DNA of 64,000 nt from Lanius collurio. Lineage: Eukaryota; Chordata; Aves; Passeriformes; Laniidae. Shown piece after piece: positions 26,401-38,902 of this stretch. The DNA lies in NCBI GenBank assembly GCA_020086605.1, contig JACBWW010000017.1, forward strand, positions 13,022,795-13,086,794. Reading direction: 5' to 3'. Position numbers and translations under genes: made by a program. Numbering within the stretch: the first letter of the stretch is position 1; every line of letters begins with the position of its first letter. The notes below the pieces were generated by a model that was not told where the DNA came from, searched no databases, and saw only the letters and a list, made by a program, of their open reading frames with translations.

Positions 26401-28826
26401 GGAAAACCTTCAAAGAAAGGAAATCTAGAATCTCTCTGGGTCCACTGTTCCAGTGCTACAGCACTACCTTTAGTGGAAAATGTTTTCCTAATGTCCTGTC
26501 TGAAACTACAAAGCTGTACCATGTAGCAGTTGCCCCTTCCACGGTAGTGACCTAACACAACCATGGAAGAATTTGGCTGCACCAGCTTTGTATCTGCCCT
26601 TCGGGTATTTTTGGGCTGACATTAGATCTCTCCCCAGCCTCCTCTGTGAGACTAAACAAGCACAGGAGCCTTAGCCTGTCCTTGCTGGCCCCTGATCACT
26701 GCACACCTCTGGCCATTCCACCAGCTCTCTGCTGGACACTTTCCAGTATCTCGACATCTAGAATGGAGTGCAGTATTCCAGGAGTGGGCCCACCAGTGCC
26801 AAGAGAAAGGAACAGTAACTCTCTTTGTCTGCTGGCCACAGTCCTCCCAACAGAGGCCGGTTTCCTCTACTGAGATGATCTTTCACTCATGGTTCTTATT
26901 CACTGTGGTATGCAGCAGGATCTCCTTTTCAGCAGGGCTGCTGCTCAGCCTGTCATCTCTCAAACTGTACAAATGGTTATTACAGCCCAGGTGTAGGACC
27001 TTGTACCTTGCTGGCTTTCTGAGAGTTTTGATGGCCTAGTCCTCATGTTTCCAATCCCCTTGAATTGAAGATCTGCAACTGATCATAACTGCCCTCAATT
27101 AAAAGAATCCTCAGAACATCTGCAGGTGGGTTTTAACGTCATCACTCAGGTCACAGATGAAAATGTTAAACAGTATCAATCCCAGTGCTGACCCCACTTT
27201 GCTAGCAAACCATTGACTACTGGCCCTTGAGTCTGGCCAATCTCAGCCCACCTAACCAGCTACCCTTCCAGACCACACATGTCAGCTTACAAACTTCAGA
27301 CTACTTAGAAGCTTGCTACTTCCTTAAAGATCATGCGTCTAAATCAAGATGGGGAAATATTTGAAAGAAATGGATAGAACTCATCTTGATAGCATCTCTT
27401 CTATATAAGCCATTATAGTTAAATAAAATACTTCCACTTCTGAAGCTGTTTAGATGATACTTTGTAAATGTTGATATTCCTTTAAGATGGGAAGTTAACT
27501 ACTGAGATGCAGAAAAGTGGCCATGCTTCTCCCACATGTTTATGAGTTTCAGTCTTCAAACAGCATTGAAAGGTCCTATGCATCAAATGAAGCTTTACCC
27601 AGTGAATCACTTGTTATGTCATCAGAAAAGTTCCCTTCCTATCCAATTTTCTGTTCCTTTTGATGAATATGTCTGCTGCATGATTCCAAACACAGGGGCA
27701 GCAGTGATGCTGAGGTGATTCATATTCAGTTCGTGTGGGTTTTTAAACAGTAATGAACTGACCACAGTTTTAAGCAAAACTGACTGATACTTTTCATGTC
27801 CCCTAAAATATTTCCGTTCCTTAAATGTAAACATCTTCTCTCCATCATAGTTACTGTGAATATGAATACTGAAAGAGATATATTTGTATATTTCATTATT
27901 TCAGATTAATTTTTGGGGGGGCTGCATCGCTCTTTTAATGACTTCTCGTCTCCTTGCAAGGCTGTGAAAGGGCAGAATTCTCCTATTATCTACCTCTCCA
28001 CAACCTCACATCAAAAAAATACTACAAATATTACATTTTATTTCAGTTGTTAAAACAGCTCTGCAAGAAGGAGGAGATTGTGATAAGCCTGAAAACTGAC
28101 AGGTAAGTCAGTTGTTTGTAAATAGTTATAAGCAGGTACCTACTGATAACTTTGGCACCTCCTAAGAGCATTTTTCCCCTATTGCAGATTGTCTCCAATA
28201 CTTCCTTACAAGACAAGACCAAGAAGAGCAGAGTGATTCCGTGTTAGGATTAGGAGAGGTACTTCTTGTGCTCATCCCTGCACCTGGCCACCTAGCAAAT
28301 GTTCAGCTTTACACAACTAAACAGCTTTTCCTACTACAAGAAATCACTTAGGCCAGGGATGGAGCTGGGAAACATCCACAGAATTTTCTCATCAGTACAA
28401 ATAGCACAGACAGCAATGAACACACACAGTGACATCTTCACAAAGTGGAGAGATCTTTGACCATGCTCAGCACTGATGCCAAGACCAAGTTCTCTATAGG
28501 AAGATCTAAACTGTTTAGTGCTTCTTAAAATGTCAGTGATAAATTTTCAGTTACAATAAACCATTTGCAATGATTTATGCCTGTAGTGGGCTATCAAAAT
28601 GCTGATTAGAAAGATGGAGGAATGGGCAATAGGTCAAGGAATGGGCAGACACTGCTGAGGCCACAACAATAGAAATTTCACTCCAGAGTTCATGCATGTT
28701 TCACCATTGCAGAATCTTCCCAAGATGTATCTATCTGGGAGATCCACTGGTGTTCCAGTGCCAAATACCACTTGCAAACTGACAAGAACTAGTGAATGCT
28801 TAGAATAAGGTTCCACCCATACTTAC
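23417..28826 (-). other. APBB1IP: APBB1IP intron 4
   Basis: A 5.4-kb GT-AG intron with donor GTAAGT at 28.83 kb. Its main content is a long CR1 LINE copy at 26.3-27.3 kb. No other repeat family or coding exon was recognised; scattered ORFs below 100 codons look like chance. Confidence 0.85.
26290..27300 (-). mobile_element. CR1 LINE, about 1 kb, degenerate
   Basis: The stretch is recognisable as reverse-complement CR1. Toward the low end it has a segment like the CR1 3' region (TCTCTGGGTCCACTGTTCC, TTTTCCTAATGTCCTGTCTG). This is followed by text like the CR1 reverse-transcriptase C-terminal and 3' UTR regions (CCCAGCCTCCTCTGTGAGAC, GCAGTATTCCAGGAGTGGGC, AATGTTAAACAGTATCAATC). The reading frame is broken throughout. 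It is on the same strand as the host gene. Confidence 0.8.
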
Positions 28827-29113
28827 CTGGGTAAGTGGCTCAGGAGGAGGTGGTGGTGGTGGAAGGTCTAATTCAGGTTCTGGAGGTGGAGGCGGCAAAT
28901 CATCCCCTAACTGTCCAGTAATGGTAACATAGGGACACACTTTAGAATAAATGTCACTATTCAAGCCTGTTGAAGGCTGAGTGACTGTACTTTGCTGGTT
29001 GCAAGAAGAAGTTTTCTGGGCTTGTAAAGTTTTCTGTTCAACATCATTTAGGTCTGCTACAAGATCAGCCATTAAAGCATCCAGGTCTTTGTCCTCTAGG
29101 GCATTTAGTGATT
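28827..29113 (-). CDS. APBB1IP: APBB1IP coding exon 4 (second talin-binding helix, proline-rich)
   Basis: This exon is 287 nt, entering in phase 1 (completing Glu54) after GTTTTCTTTACAG and leaving in phase 0 at ACCCAG|GTAAGT. Residues 54-149 open with ESLNALEDKDLDALMADLVA, the second talin-binding-like helix of RIAM. A variable Ser/Thr/Gln-rich linker follows. The exon ends with two proline runs, DDLPPPPPEPELD and DLPPPPPPPEPLTQ, which are candidate EVH1 (Ena/VASP) and profilin ligands. The linker is two residues shorter than the human one and poorly conserved, while both flanks are strongly conserved. The proline runs are encoded by a GGT/GGA-rich trinucleotide tract on the plus strand. Confidence 0.97.
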
Positions 29114-30894
29114 CTGTAAAGAAAACCACAAAATGTGTCATAGAGTGAGTGCAATGCAAAGCACTGTTTCCAGTTCAGCAGAGACTAAATTGCAGAAGGC
29201 AAGGTTACAGGGTAATGGGAAAGGAAACAACATTTTACATGGGTTCAAGCAATAAACGTGTTTTCGGAACAGCCATTAAACTGGTCATACTGAAGTTCAG
29301 AGTACAAGGAACTCTACGAACACAAACTAAACAGGACAGGAAGCTTCAGTTCCAGTGACACAGTCTCAGGCCCTTATGAGGTTACAAAACATGGCCCTGA
29401 TCCAGCAAGGTTACCGGGTACATGCTTAGTGATACGAATGTCAGAAATTCCATGAGCTCCCATTAGGCTGTAAGTGCATACATAAATGCTCAGCAAGTTT
29501 TGGCACAGCACACAAAAAACTGTGTAACTGAGGCCTAGATCAAGAACATCTCCATATATTATTACTAGTCTACAACTCTAAAATTAACATGAACCAGAAC
29601 CAAAGAATTCTAAGACACAAGAAACTGCATAGTATCATCTGTAGCACATCAGTAATTGTGGGGTCTGTGACATGGGTGGTCCATCACTCACAAGTTTTTG
29701 AGGATTCTTTAAGCAAAGAACAAGCTAGAAAGTTTCCTTTAAAAGCACCCTATAAACCAGATAGAAACATTGTAACTTCTTTCTGTTTTCTACTCAGAGT
29801 ATTAGACAAAGTCCTTTACCAGCACTCTGTATATAACTTTTGGTTGTTTGAACTAGCCATAGTGTAAGAGAGATTGTGGAGTAAAACCTTGTAGGATGAT
29901 TCAGCTTTCTAAAAGAGAAGGCTTCTTTAGGATTGAACAGTCAGTGATTTAAGTCTCTTTGAAGAGTTCAGTTAAGAAATAAACAAATCACAAACCAGAA
30001 AAACTTTTAAGTGAGATTTTGAGAGGGATGGAGAGCACTGAATTAGATGCTCAAAAATGCTAATCTAGTCCAATAAAGAATAGCTCATTCATCAGACTAA
30101 GTGTGAACATGTCACTAGGCCATCTCAGTTTACTCTGCTCTCCCTGTTAATATAATATTTAATAAGTTTTTCTTTATAGGGGGAAAGTTGGCTTATGATC
30201 CTCTCTATTAACACAGCATCCACTTTGCTGGTAGAGTCTTTAGGAAGCCCAACAGGGAAGTGATCCTGGGACAAAACCAGAGGTTAACACCAGCTCAGGC
30301 TAATGCAAACAACCATCCCTCAGTCAAAAAAAAAAAAAAAGGAAAAAAAACCCCAATCACAAACAAAATCAAAGGGAGGGTTATTATTTCAAACTCAGAT
30401 AAATCCCCTGATTTGGTTAGCCATACAGCCTCAGCAAGCAACTGTACATGCAAAAGTGACAGTGGAAACCAAAATGAGAATAAGCACTGAAAAGTGGAAG
30501 CAGCTGCAGCTGATACTTCCACTGGACAGAAATGCTTAAGCAGCTCTGACATCCCACTGGGAAACCTTGTTTTCCACCAAGTTAAATCTTTACATTAAAA
30601 AGGCTATATTTTAGAAAGTTATTTGGGAGACTTCTCATTTTTGTCTTCCTCTATACTAAGACATTTTTAAAAGTCTGACTTCTACTTCAACTGAGTAATG
30701 CTCCAAAAAATTGTTCCCTTTGAAGTTTCCTAAATTGAGACACAAAAATATACCTCCCCCTCCAGCAAAACAGGGTCCTTTTGTTTGGTTTGGGGTTTTT
30801 GATCAAAGGTATGTAAAGATTTTCTTCTTATTTGTTGCTGTGAGGTATTTTAGGCAAGCATAAAAGGCATGAAAGAGTCCATTCAGCTACTTAC
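29114..30894 (-). other. APBB1IP: APBB1IP intron 3
   Basis: A 1.78-kb phase-1 intron with donor GTAAGT-like GTAAGTAGC at 30.89 kb and a pyrimidine-rich acceptor at 29.11 kb. It contains an A-rich tract near 30.33 kb. No transposon was recognised. Confidence 0.85.
30326..30350. repeat. Poly(A) tract
   Basis: Fifteen A, GG, then eight A on the plus strand, inside APBB1IP intron 3. It could be the polypyrimidine or T-tail of an antisense insertion, but no body of such an element is seen. Confidence 0.85.
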
Positions 30895-30982
30895 CATTTA
30901 AATCTTTAAAACCAACTGTAAAGCTAAATTCATTGTTGGACTCTTTGGGGCATGGAGGTGGTACAGTCTCCACTCCTAAACT
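30895..30982 (-). CDS. APBB1IP: APBB1IP coding exon 3 (autoinhibitory segment)
   Basis: This exon is 88 nt, entering in phase 0 after TCTTAACAG and leaving in phase 1 at AAATG|GTAAG. Residues 25-53 read SLGVETVPPPCPKESNNEFS and then FTVGFKDLN. It lies between the two talin-binding helices. In human RIAM this segment folds back on the RA domain and inhibits Rap1 binding until FAK phosphorylates Tyr45. Here residue 45 is phenylalanine (codon TTT; context EFSFTVGFKD against EFNYSVGFKD as I recall the human protein). The rest of the VGFKDLN block is identical. Confidence 0.95.
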
Positions 30983-33005
30983 CTGTTAAGATAGAAGAAG
31001 AAACAAGTATCTGATGATATAATTACTATTACATACATTAACATTTGAAAATCAATTACCTGAATTTATCTAATGAAATCAATTCTTCTTCAAGGAATAG
31101 CATGACCCATACTGGTTTCTGAGATTACGTTAGAGTGGCAAACTAACTAAGGCCAGGACAAGGGTTCGAGCACTGTCTCACCATCACGGCAAGGGTTTTG
31201 CACGCTTCTCAATCCAATGTTGATCCATGATGGCAGCAACTCTTGTCAGGCAACACCTGGGCTTGGTGTGAGGAACAGCAGAGAATTGGACTGTTTCTAA
31301 CTGAGACAGTGGGCAAAGCCAAACTGATTTTTAGCTTTCTTAGGTTTTTTGAAGGAGGGTGTGGAAAGAGTTTAGCTGTGTACACATTTGAGCCACAGTA
31401 CCATTTTCTTTCCAGAGTGCTTTATTTACTAATATAAATGAAACCTAGCTGTTGCTTTCTCTTGTTGTTTGAAAAAGAAAACAAACACAAAGAGAACAAA
31501 GAAAACCCCATGCTGTTGCAATGTAAACTGCAAATCTGTGTAAATACAGAATTCCTAGTTTGCAGCAGAAAAGGCCAATCCTGAATTTGCATTTCTTTTC
31601 CAGACCTGTTATGCCATGTAAAGGCATCTCTGTGTGCACCTATCATTCACATTTGCTTTTGGAACAGACAGACTGGTAAAAAAGTGTGAAGAACTACCTA
31701 CAGTCTTGTTTTGAAAGTTAAGAGTCTCAAGGAATTAACAGATCCAATTCAGCTAACTGAAAGTCTTCAGGCTTTCAGACACCCCTATCTCCTTGTGCCA
31801 TACAATGCTGATGTGAGAGGTGATACCAGAATGTTAGAGAGGAGGAGAAGCCTGTCTCCATCTCAGGAACACTCTGTCCCACCCAGTACTGCACCAGGGA
31901 GCACAGAGACAAGAGGCTCACTCTCGTACACTCTTTGCATCACTTGCACTTGTAACAATGCTGAGTCCAATTTGAGGAGGTAAAATTTATCACAAGCAGT
32001 CTTTTGTTCCTGTGAAGGCCTAAACAGTGAAATGAGATTACCATAAATCCCTCTCTATTTCTTATAAATATAAAAATATATAAAATAAATATCCACAGTA
32101 AAAGCCCTTAAAGAGCAGAAAGACTCAGAGGGACAAAGTATTGTGATTTGACAGCTAAGAACGCCACGTGAAATCCTGGCTTTCGCCCAGTTTAAACCCA
32201 ATTTCTATTCTGTACCTAATTACTGGTATTTAATTTGTCAAGCACTGGGATTCACCAAGAAAAAAGACCCCCTCAAAACAGAGGCTGTAGCCAGACTCTC
32301 ACATCCAAGATGACAACTTAAGTGTTTTAAACAACGCATTTATTGAAATACAACAAATTTATTCCCTTAGCAGACTTTTTTCTAGAAATAAAAATTCTCT
32401 TTTCATCAGCTTTTGCAGGAAGTATTTCATTACTAGAGCTTTAGGAAAAGGTTCATGCTTTTTTATACTCTCAAGAGTGTATTCTGCATTGGCAATAATA
32501 TCTCTATGAATTCTTCAATGCCACCCTCACTGCAGCTCAATATTTTGCCATATCTAAAGATTATTTTTAAGTATAGATTCAAAATGTTGCTTTCATTTCC
32601 AAAGTTCACATTCGACACTCAGGCTACATCCCATTTACCCACGTATGCTAAGCATTCATACCTGAAAATTTAGACTTTAACTCTTCTGTTTTCACAGAAT
32701 CCTTTAATTTCTTTGGACCAAGTCCAGAGGAATTCAAATTGCTGGGCTGTTTTTTTTTTTCAGAAAATGTCTTTCACAAGCAGTTAGGTCTTTTTAACAA
32801 CCTACCCTGCACTGATATTACCTTATTCTTCAGGCCATTTGTTTTAACTATCAAGCAGAGAAATTTAGTTGAAAGTTTACCAGAATAATGTAACTGTATT
32901 TATTCAGCGTGGAAGTGCATGAAAAATGTAGAAAAGTTCCCTCTTTTCTCTAACACATAACAGCTATTCTTCTAATCTTGATGGAAAAAAAAAATAATTA
33001 TTTAC
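30983..33005 (-). other. APBB1IP: APBB1IP intron 2
   Basis: A 2.0-kb phase-0 GT-AG intron with donor GTAAAT at 33.0 kb. AT-rich; no transposon, RNA gene or extra exon was recognised. A B-box-like GGGTTCGAG at about 31.16 kb was considered and rejected as a tRNA. Confidence 0.85.
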
Positions 33006-33077
33006 CTGAGTCAGCATATCCATCTCCCCAAGTAAATTGCTGAACATTTCATCTATATCATCACAGGTTTGCTCCAT
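33006..33077 (-). CDS. APBB1IP: APBB1IP coding exon 2 (start codon, talin-binding helix)
   Basis: This exon is 72 nt and 24 codons with ATG as its first three bases, directly after the acceptor ATTTTCTTTCAG; the donor is CTCAG|GTAAAT. It encodes MEQTCDDIDEMFSNLLGEMD and MLTQ. This is the amphipathic N-terminal helix that binds talin (human: EDIDQMFSTLLGEMDLLTQ). The start was chosen because it aligns exactly with residue 1 of human RIAM and the length up to Leu23-Thr-Gln is the same. The open frame continues upstream without a stop, but that sequence is unlike RIAM, so the 5' UTR is taken to come from a separate exon 1. If the acceptor is wrong, the exon would simply be longer at its 5' side. 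Confidence 0.93.
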
Positions 33078-33961
33078 CTGAAAGAAAATATCCACAAACA
33101 AAAAATCATCAGAAGTCCATTTCAAAGCTAAGCAATGGTCAAAACCAGAAAATATACAATGCTCTTTTATATTGTGTTCACAAATAACTTCAAAACAAAT
33201 GCTCATGACATGCAAAAAGCTGAATCCATACCTTAGAAGTACCTACTGACAGTTCAGAACCTTTATCCTGTATATGCTTAAACACACACCTCAGATCTAC
33301 GCTCATCAGAAGTAACAATGACCTCCTTTTATCATTTACATTTCATGTGAATTCACCAGCTAATAAACCATGGTTGTATCTAAAACATCAAAAAAATGTA
33401 GCCTATGAGAGATAGAGAGGGAAACGAAGCGTGATGTTGAGAAAGTCTTGAGTGTTTCATCTTGAAAGCCTTCTTTCTTTGGCTTAGATAACTAATACTA
33501 CAGGAGTTTATTGGGTGTTATCTAGTGCAAAACCAGGTTATGGTTAGGTATATAACCAACTTTTTGGCTCAATATTTCCCCCTTTTTCTTTCAAATATTA
33601 CTGCACTGTGAGAACTCCTGTCTTACCTAACCTCAAGACATCTGAGGGAGTGCAGTGAGACAAGGAAAATGGGTAGATGCTGTGTGACAGTCGATGGCAG
33701 TGCTTATTGCAAGAGGGCGGTGTGAGGACAGGATCACACACCGGGGGAGACAGCTTCTCTTATAATCCTCTTCCACATAAATCTGTTCCTTTGCAGGGAA
33801 AGAAGCAGCGTAAAAGGGTGTCTGCCATGGACCACTACCAGAGACATGAACTAGAAACTTTTTTAAGAGTCCTCAAACCTGCAAAGGATTGAGAACTGTG
33901 GTATCGAATTCATAAAACCAGAGTTCAAACTAGGGCCAAACTTGAAACATGTATGTAGTCC

Positions 33962-35071
33962 TGTTGGTTCTGTGGGTTTGTGTGCAGCTGTATTGGTTTT
34001 TCTGACAAAGTTTTGGGAGGGGCACTGCAGAGGTGACTTCTGTGAGAAGGAAGCTTTCCTCATGTCAGAGAGGGACAGTAGTTCAAGCTGGTTCCAAGAT
34101 GGACTTGGTGGCCAAAGCTGAGTCCATTAGTGGTGTTGGCAACATGCTTAGGAAAGGGTAAAAAATGCTGCACAGCAGCTGTAAAAGAGCATCAGGAAAA
34201 AGTAAGTGAAATAACCCTGCAGACTCCAAGGTCAGTACTGAAGGCGGCGGAGATGCGCAAGATGCCAGGGCAGAGCATGCGGGCCATGGTGAAGCCCCTG
34301 GTGAAGCTCATGGTGGAGCAGGTTGTTCCCTGGCAGCCCATGAAGGACCGTGCCAAAGCAGATATCCATACTGCAGCCTGTGGAGGACCTCCTGCCACAG
34401 CAGGTGGACATGCCCTGAATGAAGATGCAGGCCATGGTGTGCCACACTGGAGTAGGTTCCTGGTGGGAACTGCAGCTTGTGGAGAGGAGCCCACACTCCG
34501 CAGGTTTTCTGGTAGGACCCGTGATCCCATGGGGGACCCACACCAGAGCAGGCTGTTCCTCTAAGACTCTACCTCGTGGAAAAGATCTAGGCTGGAGCAG
34601 CTGTTGGAAGAACTGGGGGAAGATCCCATGTTGGACAAGTTCATGAAGGACTGTCTCCCTTGGGAAAGCCCCCGTGCTGGAGCAGGGAAACAGTGTGAGG
34701 AGGAAGGAGCAGCAGAGACAAAGCATTATGAACTGACTGCGAACCCATTCCCTATCCCCCTGTGTCACTTGAGTGGGTAGAGGTAGAAGAGCTGGGAGTG
34801 AAGCTGAACCTGGAAAGAAGGGAAGGGTGTGGTGAAGATATTTTTCATTTTCTTCTTATTTTGCATTGTCCTATCATTTTATTAACTGGCAATATATTAA
34901 TTTCTCTATGTTGAGCCTGTTTTGTTCAATAATAGTTGGCACGTGATCTCCCTGTCCTTATCTCCACCCATGAGCTTTCCACTATAATTTCTCTCCCTGT
35001 TCTGCTGAGGAGGGGAAGTGACAGAGCAGCTTGGTAAGTATCTGGCAGCCAGCCCAAGGCAACCAACCACA
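33962..35071 (+). mobile_element. Avian ERVL-type solo LTR
   Basis: The element runs from TGTTGGTTCTGTGGGTTTG to AACCAACCACA. It has the features of a family common in birds: an internal array of diverged units of about 27-30 bp containing CACACTGGAG/CACGCTGGAG-like and GGAGCAG words, and the stretch AGTGTGAGGAGGAAGGAGCA. A degenerate polyadenylation region (ATTTTATTAACTGGCAATAT) and the near-terminal CTCCCTGTCCTTATCTCCAC follow. Orientation is plus, opposite to APBB1IP. No internal viral genes flank it, so it is a solo LTR. I see no clear target-site duplication, and ends are accurate only to a few bases. Family assignment is from memory of avian repeats. Confidence 0.75.
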
Positions 35072-38000
35072 GCACCTCACAGGATGAGGACCAGGCTGAG
35101 GCAAGAAAGCAATCAACTGAGGACAGCAACAACTCTAATGACCATAATGACTGGCAAGAAAAGAAAACCAGCAAGTATCCCATCCTTCAGTCTTAATGCT
35201 TTTCCTTTAATGGAGCATCTTGAGGCATGTAACTATTCCACAGATAAATTATAAAGGCCACTGAACTCTATAGTCGGTATCTGTTGTTTGAGAATTATGA
35301 TGCAATTAAACAAGGCACAGGTAACCAAGAACTGAATTTTGAACTTCCACGTTTCTCTCAGATCCCAGAAATCAAAAACTTAAAGATTTGGGAACTGGAT
35401 ACACATTTAAATAGGATGTAGCTGACAGGGCTGATGGCAGCCGTAGCCCAGCAGTGGAGATGGATGAGCTATGCCCAAGTAACAGGGAACAAACACCACA
35501 CAGGACTGAGCAAACAGAGTTAAAGTCATATTATCTGCTTCCCTTCCAGCTGACAAATCAACACCAGATAGCTCACTCTCTCTGCATCCCACTTAACATA
35601 CAGAACCTTGTACACAACATCCTGTTTTTGTAGACTCAGCAGTATTCTGGGTGGCATATGATTACTGAATCTTAATTCATTTATTTGAGTCAACAGCTGT
35701 GTAGCTTCCTACATACCTGGCACTTGGAGAATCAATTTTCATAGAAAGCCTAGATAAAATGGCATTTATTTGATCAGGCAGAATGAAGATACAATTGTTA
35801 GGTGACAAAAAATGAAGCTGCAGTTCATACTGACAAGTATCTCATCAATGTTTAAATAATATTTAAGAATTTTATGTTTTCCTGTTTTCTCATTTAGGAG
35901 ATCAAAATATCTTGTAAGGAAATCTTATCATTTCTAGCCATTTGTATGTTTTTGGCGGATTTTTTTAAGCATTAGCTAGATCAACTTTCAGGAAAAGATC
36001 TTCACACGTGTTCTTTTGACAACTGAAATCTTCCTTTACTATATTTTTACAGGATAGAAATATAAAAATGGCAAAAAAATTACTCAAGTTGCAACTTCTT
36101 ATCAAGAGAATTATAAAAACTGTCTAAAAATGAAAAAATCAAATCTAGAGACCCTCCACCGTAATTAACAACAACAACAAAAATATAGTCATGTTGTCAC
36201 CAAGCCACCAAGCCACTGCCTCTACTCGTATTTTATTTTCTCTTGAATTTTTATTGATTTGGTTTAACAAATGTACTGGAAATTTTTTAATGTTAAAACA
36301 CACTGACTAATCCCTGAAATTGGTATAAGAACTCTGCATATTCACCAAAGATCTTGTCAAGAGATAGAAAAACTAAAGATAGTAAAATGAGTCCCCGTAA
36401 CATGGAATTGCAAAAGAGTGTCCGTCCACTCTCCTCCTCTTTGACTTCTCTCCACACTTGTTTCCATTTCTTTTACTTGATTGCCACAATAGGAATAAAC
36501 AGACAAAAACATTTGCAGACTTGGAAATTATCCTGTTGGATGTTGCCTCATTTTGTATCAGCAATTTTTTCTGAATTTTATAAATAGCCTTGAACTTACT
36601 CAAACTAGAAATTCAAGGTGAAATGTGCAAGTGTATGAGCTATTATTAACAAAACAAGGGATAAGATTTACCAAAGTACCCAGAAAACAACTGAGTTTCA
36701 TACTCAATTCTACTCTACTGTAATTTTTCTATCAGGGTTTTCTCTATGTTGTACTAATGCTAGGAACTCTTAAAATCACTATCAACTACAGGAAACTGAA
36801 CAGAAAAAAAGCCCCACACCAAACAGAACAGGACTTTTACAGTAAATTTCCCATATTATGCATAAAATTTTAAGCATAGAAAAAAATCAAAATTGAAATA
36901 AAATGAGGAAATTGCGGTTGTCATGAATAAACAACCTGAGAAGGGCTTCATGGGAAGGCATGTATGTGAAACCTAACGTATTTCTGAAGTGATTGATTTT
37001 CAAACTGATGCCTTCTGGACCACCTTTTGAAGCAGCACAGCTAAAAGCACTCTTTGCCTTTTATTTCTCCCATTTTTGCATTTTCAAACCTTCACTAAGC
37101 TCTAAAAAAATATTTTTAATTTTTTTTTTATTTAATGCTCCTACCTTTCCCATACTGTGTATCTAAGAGATTGGGACATTTTGTTTTCAACTTACTATTC
37201 TAACCACCAAGTCTCTTATAGTTTTTGTATATTAAGCCCTCATAGGTTTATGTAATACATAAATATTGACTCACCAAGTCACCCCACCATTTACAAGAAG
37301 TCCTCCAGACCCATTGGATCTATTAATTTTTTACCTTCCCAATTTAGATAGGAAATTGAACTATTCGATAGAATCTTTAATTACTCATCAGGCAGCTAAC
37401 AAAGGAAGAGTAAAACAGTGGTACAAAACTCATCCTGCTTAAAAAAAAAAAAAGAACCTATTTAAAAATATAATGAAATCTGACAAATTGACCATACAGT
37501 GTATGTAAAAAAACTCCCAAGATAGGGTACTATACCAAGCAGAGTTTGAACTGTTAGTATTTTAGTATCTGATAGCTCTGAGAAATACTCAAAGCTGGTC
37601 CCTTTTCACAGGAAGTGTCTAAGTCACATGGTAAAAAGGCTTCTGCACTTGAAAGTTGGGAAACAAGCTGAAAGCCCTTGTGAAACACTTGTCCCTTGTG
37701 AACAGGAAATACCAAGATTATCATCTCTGCAACTCAGTCTCAGTAGAGTTGATGCAGTTTAACCAACCAAAGAAGTACAACAAAAAAGGAATGAGGTAGA
37801 CCATGATGTCAGAAGATAAAGATTTACAGTGGATTCATGCTGTGAACAGTATTAGGAACCAGCCCAATGAGAGATCTGGCAAACAGTCACAGACACATTC
37901 ATTACATCACAGTATTGTTATTCTTAAACTGCAACATATGTAAATAGCAGAGATAAAAATATATGAAGTATATTTTGACAAGGCACATAGAAACATCAAA

Positions 38001-38851
38001 AGCACACCTTCAGGTCCTAGAGCCTGCACTACAGTGTGTAAGTGTCCGAGTACTAGGACCACCAAAATGGACACTGTTTGACTATCCAGATGACCACTAA
38101 CAGCATTGCAACTTCCTGCTATTGCTTAATGCTTAAATGCTTTCTGGAGTGGAATGAAGAAAGATTTAACATTTTAGAGACACACCAGTAGCCCAGTGAA
38201 TAAATTTCTCAAATCAGAGTTTCACCCTTGTATACTACAGACTATGCAAAGTAGATCATCCCATAGAAAAGACAGAAAAAGCAAGAAAACTAGGGAGGCA
38301 TTAATGAAAGTGAAGAGTCCCACCATAGAGTGAAAAGAGGGAGAGAGTGTAACTGATTATCACAGAAAACAGATGTGAAACTAGTGTGATTAAAAGAAAG
38401 CATCAAAACTTAGGGGAAAGTTACTGAAGCACCATTTCATCCAGACTTGTAATACAAAATCAATGAGATAGTAAATTAAAGTCTGAATAACTGGTCCAGG
38501 GAAATGTGCAGTGTAACTGTGAAACTCATCATTTCAAAACTGGTGAGTAAGAAAGCTGAGGAGCTGGTTTTGTCTAAATGCAATTATAGCTAGAAGTGTT
38601 AGTATTGCAGAGAACTGCATCAGGATGATGAACTTCATGTTTTACAACCTAAAATAAAGGCTCCATCAGTTTGGAACCAGAGTAAAGCTTTCATGATAGA
38701 CAGGTTACACCATACCTTCCAGCACAAGATTTCTTGCCTCCTTCTGAAGTACATGATAGGGATAACCTTCTGGCCAGACTGACTGTAGGTCTGAAATAGA
38801 TCTAACTAGGCTTCTTACAGTGATTTAACAGTCAGGTGTCAAGAAAAAACT

Positions 38852-38902
38852 CATACTACTCACATAGTAGTATGTGAATATCATATATATATATATATAT
38901 AT
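38852..38902. repeat. (AT)10 microsatellite with adjacent small hairpin
   Basis: An uninterrupted AT run occupies 38883-38902. Just before it, CATACTACT and AGTAGTATG (9-bp perfect arms, 5-nt loop CACAT) lie at 38852-38874. Intronic. Confidence 0.85.

Noticed and set aside
31125..31175. tRNA-like B box (GGGTTCGAG) with an A-box-like GTGGCAAACTAA upstream
   Set aside because: The A-to-B spacing is about 16 bases too short and no acceptor stem or cloverleaf can be drawn; not a tRNA or clear SINE.
33078..33215. N-terminal extension of the start exon (46 more in-frame codons upstream)
   Set aside because: Unlike RIAM, interrupted by a good TTTTCTTTCAG acceptor directly before the ATG; best read as intron.
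34130..34768. ORFs of 144 (plus) and 178 (minus) codons
   Set aside because: They lie wholly inside the solo LTR and translate its internal repeat units; no retroviral or host protein motif.
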